Shown here: positions 57,264-64,000 of the stretch, in pieces
How the letters are laid out: the number at the start of each line of letters is the position of its first letter
Position numbering within the stretch: position 1 is the stretch's first letter
NCBI GenBank assembly: GCA_945952225.1
Contig: CAMFHP010000009.1
Location: 56,329 to 120,328 of the forward strand
Direction of reading: 5' to 3'
DNA length: 64,000 nt
Origin: an uncultured Myxococcaceae bacterium
Lineage (GTDB): Bacteria; Myxococcota_A; Polyangia; Polyangiales; Ga0077539
Made by a program: the position numbers and the translations under genes
The notes under the pieces: generated by a model
What the model saw: the letters and a program-made list of their open reading frames with translations, nothing else
The model's database searches: none
What the model was told of the DNA's origin: nothing

Positions 57264-59858
57264 TCAGCGACGCGTGCGACGGCGCGCCGTCAGCGCGAGG
57301 GCCATCACCGCGAGGGCGAGTCCGCCGCGCGCGTTGCCCGTGGGCGCACCGGGCGTCGCGCACTGGCACGTGCCGTCTCCCGTGAGCGTCACGCCCGTGT
57401 CGGCGTCGGCCACGGACGCATCGGGCTGCGTCGCGTCGGGCTGTTCCGCGTCGGGCTGATCGGCGTCGGGCTGCTCCGCATCGACGCCCGTGTCACGGCC
57501 CGCATCGCGGCGGCCCGCATCGACCGCCGCGTCGGCCACCGTCGCGTCGTCGCCCGCGTCGTCGCCGAGGTCGGTGCGCACGTCGACGGAGACATCCGCC
57601 GCGACATCGACGGAGACATCCGCGGACGCATCGACCGCCACGTCCACCGACGCATCGACGCCCGCGTCGACGGGACGCGCCACGCACAGGCTCGTGGCCA
57701 CGTCGCAGCGCTGCGAGGCGGCGCAGTCTCCGTCCGCGGTGCAGCCGCAGAGGCCCGTGGCGAGGCACGCGGCGCCCGAGGCGTTGCCCGCGCAGGCGCC
57801 CGCGACGGAGGGGTTGCACTGCGCGCAGGTGTTCATCGCGCCCACGCAGCGCGTACGGCCGTCGGTGCGGCCCGCGCAGTGCGCGTCGGTCACGCACTCG
57901 ACGCAGGTGTTGGCCACGCCCGCGTCACCGCCGCGGAGGCAGCGGGGGCGCGAGGCCATCGAGGCGGCGCAGTCCGTGTCGAAGTTGCAGGTCGTGGTGC
58001 ACATGCCCACGGTCGCGTCGGCCGAGGTGCAGAACTGTCCGGCGGGGCAGCCGTTGCGGTTCATCGCCGTGGCGCATCCCGCGATGCAGCGGCGCGTGGT
58101 GGCGTCGCACACGCGGCCCGAGCGCACGTCGCCGCAGTCGGCGTCGTTGGCGCAGCCGCAGAAGGCCGTGGTGGGCGCGGGCTGGAGGCACGCGCGTCCG
58201 TCGGGGCTCATCGCGCAGGCGGCGGGCATCGCGGTGGTGCAGAGCACGCACGCGCCCATGGAGCACACCGGCGTCGCGGCGCCGCACTCGCGGTTGGCGA
58301 CGCATCCGCGGCAGAGGCGCGTGGTCGTGTCGCAGAAGGGCGTGGCCCCCGCGCACTCGGTGTTGGCCGCGCACGGAACGGTGAAGCGCACCGTGGCCGA
58401 CGGAGTCATTCCGCCCGCCGCGGGAATCGTCGCCGTCGCATCGGTGGCGCCCACGGGGAGCGGCATCGTGGGGGTGACCGTCCACACGCCCATGGCGTTC
58501 GCCGTGGCCGTGAGGGTCATGCCGCCGACGGTGACGGTGACGGTCTGTCCGGGCGTGGCCGTGCCCGTGATCGTGGGCATGCGCGAGCCCGCGGTGGAGC
58601 CCGCCACGGGGCTCGTGATCGCGACGGCGCCCGCGACGCAGCGGCCCGCGCCGCAGTACGGCGTCGTGCCCGAGCAGTCGGCGTTGGTCACGCAGGCCAC
58701 GCAGGTGAGCGTGGAGACGTCGCAGCGGGGCGTCGGCGCGCGGCACGCCGTGGTCACACCGGGCGCGCACTGCACGCAGGTGCCCGCGGGGCCGCAGACG
58801 GGCGTGGTGCCGGTGCAGTCCGTGGTCGACGCGGCGTCGCAGGCGCGGCACTGGCGCGTGCGGGTGTCGCAGATCGGGGTGCCGCCGCGGCAGTCGGCGT
58901 TCGTGGTGCACACGCACGCGTTGGCCGAGCACATGTTCGTGCCGCACTGGGGGTTGGTGAGGCACTGCACGCAGCGTCCGGCGTTGGCGCCCGCGGTCGC
59001 GCAGAAGGGCGTGGAGCCGCCGCAGTCGGCGTCGGCGCGGCACGCGCGGCAGGTGCGCGCGGTGCTGTCACACACGGGCGTAGGGCCGCCGCAGTCGGCG
59101 TTCGTGGCGCACTGGAGCGCGCATCCGCGGAAGCGGTAGCGGAACACGCCGCGCTCGGCGGGCGTGACGTTCGACGTGGTGAGGAGGTTCAGCACCGCGG
59201 CCGTGCGCGAGCCCGGGAGGATCGAGAAGTTCATCGCGTCGCCGGCGTCGAAGCCCGCCTGCGCGGGGGTTCCGCCGAGGCCCGCGGTGCCGCCCGAGGC
59301 GTCGCCCGTGGTCCACTGGAGCTGCGCGTAGCGGTACTCGACGTCGTAGTCGCTCGTGCCCGCCACGCGGCGGATCAGGAGCTGGAACGAGTTGCGAAGC
59401 TCGGCGTGCGAGTTGAAGTACCCCACGCGGTACCAGGTCACCGTGAGGGCGCCGTCGCGCACGTCCCAGTAGACGCGGTTGTCGTTGGCGACCGAGGCGC
59501 CGCGCGTGTCGACGTCGGCCCACCACGGGGCCATCATCGGGTTCGTCGACGCGGGGAAGGGCGTCGGCGTGTAGCCCCCCACGGCGCCCGCGAAGGTCAC
59601 GTTGCCGTTGTTGTTCACGAACATCTGCGTGTGCGTGCGACCGAAGAAGCACAGCCCCGCGAGGTTGTACGGCGCGAGGGGAATGGCCGCGCTGCTGCCG
59701 TCGTCGTTGGGCGCGAGCACGTTGGTGCCGAAGCCCGCGACGCCGCCGAGGCCGGTGACCAGCGTGGCCTGCGCGTGGGCCGCGGCGGGCGCGAGCGCGA
59801 GGGCCGCCATCGCAGTGAGCGGCGCGAGGGCGCGCCAGGGTCGGATGAAGTTCAGCAC
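57264..59858 (-). CDS. Secreted nidogen-like, Cys-rich protein with a MYXO-CTERM-like tail
   Basis: 864 aa from GTG 59858, the best start before a signal peptide ending AAAHAQ; a GGAGG lies 13 bases upstream. Residues about 30-260 resemble a nidogen (NIDO) domain with FVNNNGNVTF and APWWADVDTRG. Then many small Cys units (CTTNADCRGGTPIC and similar), one Ig-like domain, more Cys units, and an acidic DA-rich stretch. The end has CQC, a hydrophobic helix and a final RRRTRR, the layout of MYXO-CTERM sorting signals processed by myxosortase, so attachment to the cell surface is expected. Role is probably adhesive or structural. Confidence 0.88.
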   Translation of the reverse strand: MLNFIRPWRALAPLTAMAALALAPAAAHAQATLVTGLGGVAGFGTNVLAPNDDGSSAAIPLAPYNLAGLCFFGRTHTQMFVNNNGNVTFAGAVGGYTPTPFPASTNPMMAPWWADVDTRGASVANDNRVYWDVRDGALTVTWYRVGYFNSHAELRNSFQLLIRRVAGTSDYDVEYRYAQLQWTTGDASGGTAGLGGTPAQAGFDAGDAMNFSILPGSRTAAVLNLLTTSNVTPAERGVFRYRFRGCALQCATNADCGGPTPVCDSTARTCRACRADADCGGSTPFCATAGANAGRCVQCLTNPQCGTNMCSANACVCTTNADCRGGTPICDTRTRQCRACDAASTTDCTGTTPVCGPAGTCVQCAPGVTTACRAPTPRCDVSTLTCVACVTNADCSGTTPYCGAGRCVAGAVAITSPVAGSTAGSRMPTITGTATPGQTVTVTVGGMTLTATANAMGVWTVTPTMPLPVGATDATATIPAAGGMTPSATVRFTVPCAANTECAGATPFCDTTTRLCRGCVANRECGAATPVCSMGACVLCTTAMPAACAMSPDGRACLQPAPTTAFCGCANDADCGDVRSGRVCDATTRRCIAGCATAMNRNGCPAGQFCTSADATVGMCTTTCNFDTDCAASMASRPRCLRGGDAGVANTCVECVTDAHCAGRTDGRTRCVGAMNTCAQCNPSVAGACAGNASGAACLATGLCGCTADGDCAASQRCDVATSLCVARPVDAGVDASVDVAVDASADVSVDVAADVSVDVRTDLGDDAGDDATVADAAVDAGRRDAGRDTGVDAEQPDADQPDAEQPDATQPDASVADADTGVTLTGDGTCQCATPGAPTGNARGGLALAVMALALTARRRTRR

Positions 59859-60149
59859 TGGGGTTCCATGGCCTCCGTGGGGGGAGAGCGGGCCGCGCGA
59901 CGATGCGTCCGCGAGGACCGGAAGAAGGTCGTCGTGGGTGGCGGGCGCATCGCGAATGGGTCTCCGCGACATCACCCGCACCTCGACGCGGGCTTTCGCA
60001 CCGGGCGGCGCGGGCTACAAGCCGCCTGTGGGGCTTTCACTGTCGGTTTCAGCGCCCGCACCCCGCGGAGGGTCCCTGCGAGGGAGGGAGCGCGGCGCCG
60101 TTGTGAACGCCGCGGACGACGGCGGGGCAGACCGTGGCGCGAGACGGGA

Positions 60150-61439
60150 CTACTGCACCGCGACCACGAGCGGAATGACCCGGTAGTCGGTCTGCGAGCG
60201 CCCGACGTACACGTACGTGAGCGCGTAGGTGTTCGAGCGCGCCGTGGCGGGCGGCGTGATGCGCACGGTGGCGGTGGTTCCGTTGTTCATCGTGGCGGGA
60301 GAGAACTCCACGCGCGGCGTGAACGACCCCGTGCTCGTGGAGCGCAGCGTCCACGGTGCGCCCGGCGCCGTGGAGAAGCCCCGGAGCGTGAACTCCGCGG
60401 TCTCTCCCGCGCCCACGAAGACCGTGCCGTCGGGCGACGCCGACGCGTAGTAGTACGGCGCCGCAGGATCCGCAGGCACACACGGATCGCGGTCTCCCGC
60501 CATGGCCGCGCGGTTCGACCAGCTCCGCTCGGCGATGAACATCCCGTCGCGGTACACGTTCAGCGAGAGCGAGCAGAGGTCTGCCACCTCGGGGCCGATG
60601 GCCGTCCACGGGCTGAGCGACGCGGGCGCGTAGGCCCACGCGGGCGCCGTGACGGGACGCGGGTTCGTCGCGGCCTCGATGAGCTCGTGCGAGGCCGCGT
60701 GCTCGATCACTTCGAGCTCCGTGAGCGACGCGAAGGCAGCAGGCACCGGACACGCCGGGAGCACCGCGTACGAGAACCTTCCGCGCGTGAGGCTCGCGGC
60801 CTCGTAGTGGTACCCGCCGAACGCCTCGCAGCTCCGTTGCAGCGGCTGCCCGCCACGGCCTCCCTGCGTCACCACCGTGTGCGCGGGGAAGTACACCATG
60901 TAGAGCGTCTCGCCCGGTCCGCCCGGGGCCACGGGCCAGCGATCGGACTCGATGCCCGCGGCGAGAAAGGTCTGCACCTCGCGGTCGTTGATCACGTCGG
61001 GCGCGCGCTCGGAGAGGTGCACCGTGCCCACGACCTCCCCTTCGCCCACGCCGTACTCGTCGCCCACCGCGTGGAGCCACGACGACCGCACCATCCACCG
61101 CGCGTGCGCTTCGAGGGCCTCGCGGTTCGTGTCTTCGTCGTACGTGATGACCACGAGCTTCGGGTGCGCGAGCACGGCGCCGCCCTGCGACGGAATCACA
61201 TAGAGCGGATCGTGGTCGGCCACACGAAAGGGCGCATCGGGGACCGTGCTCGCGTCGGTGACATCGCCCCCATCGGAGACGGTGCTCGCGTCGGGGACCG
61301 TGCTCGCGTCGGGGACCGTGCTCGCGTCGGTGAGGGTGCTCGCGTCGGGCGTGGGTGGCGCGGCGGTGGTGGTGCTTCCACACGCGGCCATGGGGAGCGC
61401 GAGGAGCGCGGCGAGGATCGGGCGTCGGTCGGAGGTCAT
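60150..61439 (-). CDS. Lipoprotein of unknown function with a zinc-protease-like motif
   Basis: 429 aa. Lipobox ALPMAACGS, a repeated Asp/Ala/Ser/Thr tether (about 25-70), then a globular domain. In its centre is the helix EHAASHELIEAATNPRP with HExxx following a His: a possible metal-binding EHAASHE, suggesting a metalloprotease-like fold as in many secreted proteins named as peptidases, though the canonical HExxH is not seen. The C-terminal 100 residues look like a beta sandwich. Start ATG 61439 is followed by the signal at once. It lies downstream of no clear partner. Confidence 0.78.
   Translation of the reverse strand: MTSDRRPILAALLALPMAACGSTTTAAPPTPDASTLTDASTVPDASTVPDASTVSDGGDVTDASTVPDAPFRVADHDPLYVIPSQGGAVLAHPKLVVITYDEDTNREALEAHARWMVRSSWLHAVGDEYGVGEGEVVGTVHLSERAPDVINDREVQTFLAAGIESDRWPVAPGGPGETLYMVYFPAHTVVTQGGRGGQPLQRSCEAFGGYHYEAASLTRGRFSYAVLPACPVPAAFASLTELEVIEHAASHELIEAATNPRPVTAPAWAYAPASLSPWTAIGPEVADLCSLSLNVYRDGMFIAERSWSNRAAMAGDRDPCVPADPAAPYYYASASPDGTVFVGAGETAEFTLRGFSTAPGAPWTLRSTSTGSFTPRVEFSPATMNNGTTATVRITPPATARSNTYALTYVYVGRSQTDYRVIPLVVAVQ
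61238..61346 (-). repeat. 18-bp tandem repeats in the lipoprotein tether
   Basis: Imperfect copies of an 18-bp unit (TCGGGGACCGTGCTCGCG type) encode the six-residue repeat DASTVP and variants such as DASTLT and DASTVS in the N-terminal linker. The frame is kept. Confidence 0.85.
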
Positions 61440-61598
61440 CGGTGCGGGCGCGGACTCTATCTCCGGGCGGGGGCGCACCGCATCGACGTGCGTGCGGGGA
61501 AGTTGACCGCGCGGGGTGAACCACCGTTGATGCACGCGCCCTCAGGCGGGGGCCACCAACGCCCGCACGAAGCGCGGGCCCAGCGAAGGTTCACGGAG

Positions 61599-62855
61599 AT
61601 GATCGTTCTCGGAGTGATCTTGATGTTTGTGGGCGCGTTCGCGCTCCTCGGCGGGTTCGTGCAGCGGATGCGCGCGGGCCGCCTGGGCGAGACGCCCTTC
61701 GTGCCCACGGGCCAGGTGGCCACGCAGGGCAAGGCCCTCGCGACGCCCAAGGGCGGCATCTCGACGCAGGGGCAGATCCAGACGCAGCAGATTCTCACGT
61801 CGCCCGTGAGCAATGCGCCGAGCGTGTGGTTCCGCATGAAGGTCGAGGCCGAGTGGACCGCCGACGGCGCAGAGAACAAGTACACGATCACCGAGGATGC
61901 GCAGTCCGTTCCCTTCGCGGTGAACGACGGCTCGGGCCACGCGGTGGTGAACATCGACGCGAAGCGCGGCGGTGAGTTCTGCTCGAAGAAGCCCTTCGAT
62001 CGGAAGAAGTTCAGCCGCGGACTGCTCGCGGCGATGGGACAGAAGCCCATCGAGGTGACGCCGACCTTCTCGATCCCGTCGGACCTCAAGGTGCGCGGCC
62101 CCCTCGGTCGCATGATCGACGTGCCCGTGACGGCGACCTTCTACGTGACCGAGGAGTACCTCGAACCGAAGGGCCCGCTCTACGTCAACGGCAAGGTGCA
62201 GGACGACGGCTCCATCGGCTCGCCCAACTGGACCTCGCTGCTGATCTTCGACAAGTCGCGCGACGAGCTCCTCGGCGCCACGCAGAAGCTCTCGCAGCGC
62301 GCGCTCTACGGCGGCGGGATCGTGTTCCCCCTCGGCGTGATCTCGTGGGTGATCGGCCAGCTCTTCGCGCCGCCCGCGCCCCCGGCGCCTCCGCCCGCGC
62401 CCGCCCCGGCGATGGCCCCCACGGAGGCCCCTGCGCCCGCGGCGCCCACGGGTCCCTTCGCGCACTCGCTCACGCTCAGCGGCGGCTGCGGAACGCTCGA
62501 CCTCGACCACGGCCTCCAGCGCGTGAACTCGGGCGGCGACGGCATCACGGTGATGGCCATCAACGGCACGCAGCTCCACCGCGTGTTCGTGAAGCTCGGT
62601 CCCGTGACGGCGAACCAGATCGTCGACGTGTGCACCATCGGTCGTCGCTGCCAGCAGAACCTTCAGGTGAGCGTCGGCGGCAACACCTGGATCAACACCG
62701 GCCGCGGCGTCTCGGGCAGCATCGTGGTCACCGACTACGACGTCGCCGCCGGACGCATGAACGTCACGTTCAACAACGTGATGCTCGCGGGCGTGTCGGG
62801 CGGAGGCTCCTGCGGCCTCAACGGCTCGCTCTCGACCCCCGCCTTCACGCAGTAG
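61599..62855 (+). CDS. Membrane protein with a GIDE-like domain and exported C-terminal domain
   Basis: 418 aa. A first helix (about 2-22), then a domain (about 30-215) that resembles the GIDE family of membrane E3-ligase-related proteins: SVWFRMKVEAEW, YTITEDAQSVPFAVNDGSG and EEYLEPKGPLYVNGKV. No RING is present, so no ubiquitin ligase function is implied. A helix (about 230-250) and a Pro/Ala linker lead to a beta-rich domain (about 285-418) with four Cys, which might be exported. ATG 61599 follows a GGAG directly. The longer open frame upstream is not used. Confidence 0.75.
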   Translation: MIVLGVILMFVGAFALLGGFVQRMRAGRLGETPFVPTGQVATQGKALATPKGGISTQGQIQTQQILTSPVSNAPSVWFRMKVEAEWTADGAENKYTITEDAQSVPFAVNDGSGHAVVNIDAKRGGEFCSKKPFDRKKFSRGLLAAMGQKPIEVTPTFSIPSDLKVRGPLGRMIDVPVTATFYVTEEYLEPKGPLYVNGKVQDDGSIGSPNWTSLLIFDKSRDELLGATQKLSQRALYGGGIVFPLGVISWVIGQLFAPPAPPAPPPAPAPAMAPTEAPAPAAPTGPFAHSLTLSGGCGTLDLDHGLQRVNSGGDGITVMAINGTQLHRVFVKLGPVTANQIVDVCTIGRRCQQNLQVSVGGNTWINTGRGVSGSIVVTDYDVAAGRMNVTFNNVMLAGVSGGGSCGLNGSLSTPAFTQ

Positions 62856-62910
62856 CGCTACGTCGCGCTGGTTCAGCGCGTCTTCTTCCTCGTCTCCATC
62901 GCTCCACGAA

Positions 62911-62946
62911 CGCGCCACGCACCACCCTGTCGGTGGTCGTGGCGCG
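62911..62946. terminator. Strong hairpin between converging genes
   Basis: CGCGCCACG (62911-62919) pairs with CGTGGCGCG (62938-62946), with an inner stem CCACC/GGTGG around CTGTC. It sits between a plus-strand gene ending at 62855 and a minus-strand gene ending at 62975. There is no T run, so it may act as a processing or Rho-assisted stop. Confidence 0.6.
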
Positions 62947-62974
62947 CGTGCGTGGGTCGTCGTCGAATGGGAGA

Positions 62975-63655
62975 TCAGCCCCCGGGGGGCGGCGCGGGCG
63001 CGGCGGGCTTCGTGTTGGTTCCGTGGCGGAAGAACCGATCGGGCCACGCGCGATCGAGCTTGTGGCCGACGATCATCTTCGAGAGGTCGGCGTGCACGTC
63101 GACGCGCAGGTCGTTGAAGGCGTCGATGAGTCGGGCCTTGTCGCGCGCCATGAAGTCACGGCGTCGGGCCTGCGCCGCCTCGCGCTGCGTGACCGCGGCG
63201 TTGCCCTGCGCGACGGCCTCGGCGAGGGGCGCGGCGTGGGCACGCACAGACTTCTCGGACTCGGTCTTGAGCGAGTCGGGCCAGGTGCGCACGACCTTGA
63301 GCTCGGCGTCGAGCCCCATGGAGGCGACCTTCTTCGGCGTGGCCTGACTGAAGTAGCGCGTCCAGCGCGGGTCGTCGTGGTCGCCGTCGACGGCGGCGTC
63401 GAGGGCCTTGCCCGCGCCGAGCACCGCGTCGTCGAGGGTGTCGTCGGCGGCGTCGACGGCGGCCTGCGCGACGACCTCCGCGCGCCATGCGGCGTACTGT
63501 CCGGTGCGCACAGCGTCGAGGGTTGAGAGAAAATCGGCGAAGCGCGCGGCGAGGTGCTGCGCGCGCGCGTCGGAGGCGAGGCGGGCCTCGGTGTACACGG
63601 CCTCCTCCCAGATGAAATCGAGGGAGTCGCGGTAGTCGACCAGACGTGGAGCCAT
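62975..63655 (-). CDS. Helical protein of unknown function
   Basis: 226 aa, mostly alpha-helical and charged, without membrane segments or signal peptide. It begins MAPRLVDYRDSLDF and ends in a Pro/Ala/Gly tail. A heptad-like pattern runs through VAQAAVDAADDTLDDAV and REAAQARRRDFM. No family recognised; cytoplasmic. ATG at 63655. Confidence 0.7.
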   Translation of the reverse strand: MAPRLVDYRDSLDFIWEEAVYTEARLASDARAQHLAARFADFLSTLDAVRTGQYAAWRAEVVAQAAVDAADDTLDDAVLGAGKALDAAVDGDHDDPRWTRYFSQATPKKVASMGLDAELKVVRTWPDSLKTESEKSVRAHAAPLAEAVAQGNAAVTQREAAQARRRDFMARDKARLIDAFNDLRVDVHADLSKMIVGHKLDRAWPDRFFRHGTNTKPAAPAPPPGG

Positions 63656-63739
63656 GGGGTGCGTGGTCCTCTCTGCCCGCGGGCGGGCGGTTCATGCAGA
63701 GGGAGCGGCGGATGGGGCGCCGGGTGTGAGCGGTCGCGC

Positions 63740-64000
63740 GGTGGCGGCGCGCGGTTGTCGGACAGGGGAGGCCGTCCGCGCGGTGGCGGCGAGGGTTCGA
63801 AGCGCGCGGAGGGGCGCCGCCACGGTGGCGGGAAGGGTGCGAGGCGCGCGGAGGGGTGCCGCCATGGTGGCGGGAAGGGTTCGAAACGTGCGGAGGGACG
63901 CCGCCACGGTGGCGGCGAGGGTGCGACGCGCGCGGAGGGACGCCGCCACGGTGGCGGGAGGGGTGCGAGGCGCGCGGAGGGGTGCCGCCACCGTGCGGAG
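63740..64000. repeat. 42-bp tandem repeat array running off the window end
   Basis: The anchor GGTGGCGG starts at 63740, 63782, 63824, 63866, 63908 and 63950, exactly 42 bases apart, and a degenerate copy follows near 63991. Each unit is a variant of GCCGCCACGGTGGCGGGAAGG plus GTGCGAGGCGCGCGGAGGG. 42 is a multiple of three and both strands stay open: the minus frame would encode the 14-residue unit TVAAPLRAPRTLPA, ending at 63692, the plus frame an Arg/Ala-rich unit. I cannot tell which, if either, is translated. Confidence 0.9.

Noticed and set aside
60150..61439. Zinc metalloprotease with HExxH
   Set aside because: The candidate helix reads EHAASHE, which lacks the standard motif, so function is left open.
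57234..61598. Long plus-strand frame running into the GIDE-like gene
   Set aside because: The part before 61599 is antisense to the MYXO-CTERM and lipoprotein genes and has low-complexity Arg/Ala composition. Only the last 418 codons form a plausible protein.

Overview
The window looks like a chromosomal segment of a large-genome, very GC-rich Gram-negative bacterium, most likely Myxococcota (Polyangia or a relative). The signs are a very high G+C at third codon positions, many lipoproteins with Asp/Ala/Ser/Thr-rich tethers, a secreted protein ending in a MYXO-CTERM-like tail, PEGA-domain proteins paired with a Ser/Thr kinase, an orphan VgrG, and a bacterial Thg1-like tRNA polymerase. I see no insertion sequence, prophage, CRISPR array or rRNA. 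The assignment is inferred from gene content, not from a database search.

Layout. 1-12.7 kb: a lipoprotein fragment and a large two-receiver signalling protein face obgE and a histidine-kinase-like gene; then a membrane protein, an unknown lipoprotein, truB overlapping a GlcD-type flavin dehydrogenase, and a phospholipase-D-fold protein. 12.7-18 kb: a 159-bp near-palindrome, L-serine ammonia-lyase, a membrane protein with a DnaJ-type zinc region, and an ArsA-like ATPase. 18-25.6 kb: boxB-boxA (benzoyl-CoA epoxidase and its reductase) upstream of a lipoprotein joining a dimethylformamidase-like domain to NHL repeats; then a CinA/MoaB-type domain protein and an alpha/beta hydrolase lipoprotein. 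25.6-25.9 kb: tRNA-Gln(CTG) and tRNA-Glu(CTC) with a promoter and a terminator. 26-31.5 kb: an exported Cys-rich protein, a Ser/Thr kinase and a TPR/PEGA protein, facing a membrane histidine kinase.

31.6-39.9 kb is one minus-strand operon, largely coupled by ATGA overlaps: DUF58, membrane transglutaminase, MoxR ATPase, a TPR protein, and two tandemly duplicated exported proteins of no family I recognise. 40.2-41.4 kb holds the Thg1-like protein and, convergent with it, a PIN-domain RNase-like protein. 41.5-49.3 kb carries a CPA2-type antiporter, a GhrA-like reductase overlapping a VTT-domain protein, two predicted outer-membrane proteins, an RluA-family pseudouridine synthase and a patatin. 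49.5-55.4 kb has a large alpha/beta-hydrolase lipoprotein, a MAPEG protein, vgrG and a membrane protein. 55.4-64 kb is mostly cell-surface: an OmpA/TSP3 protein, the MYXO-CTERM nidogen-like protein, a peptidase-like lipoprotein, a GIDE-like membrane protein, a helical protein and a 42-bp minisatellite running off the end.

The parts that deserve attention are the Thg1/PIN pair, the MoxR operon ending in twin unknown exported proteins, the boxBA set lacking its usual partners nearby, the near-palindrome beside sdaA, and a 17-bp sequence found upstream of both thg1 and vgrG.
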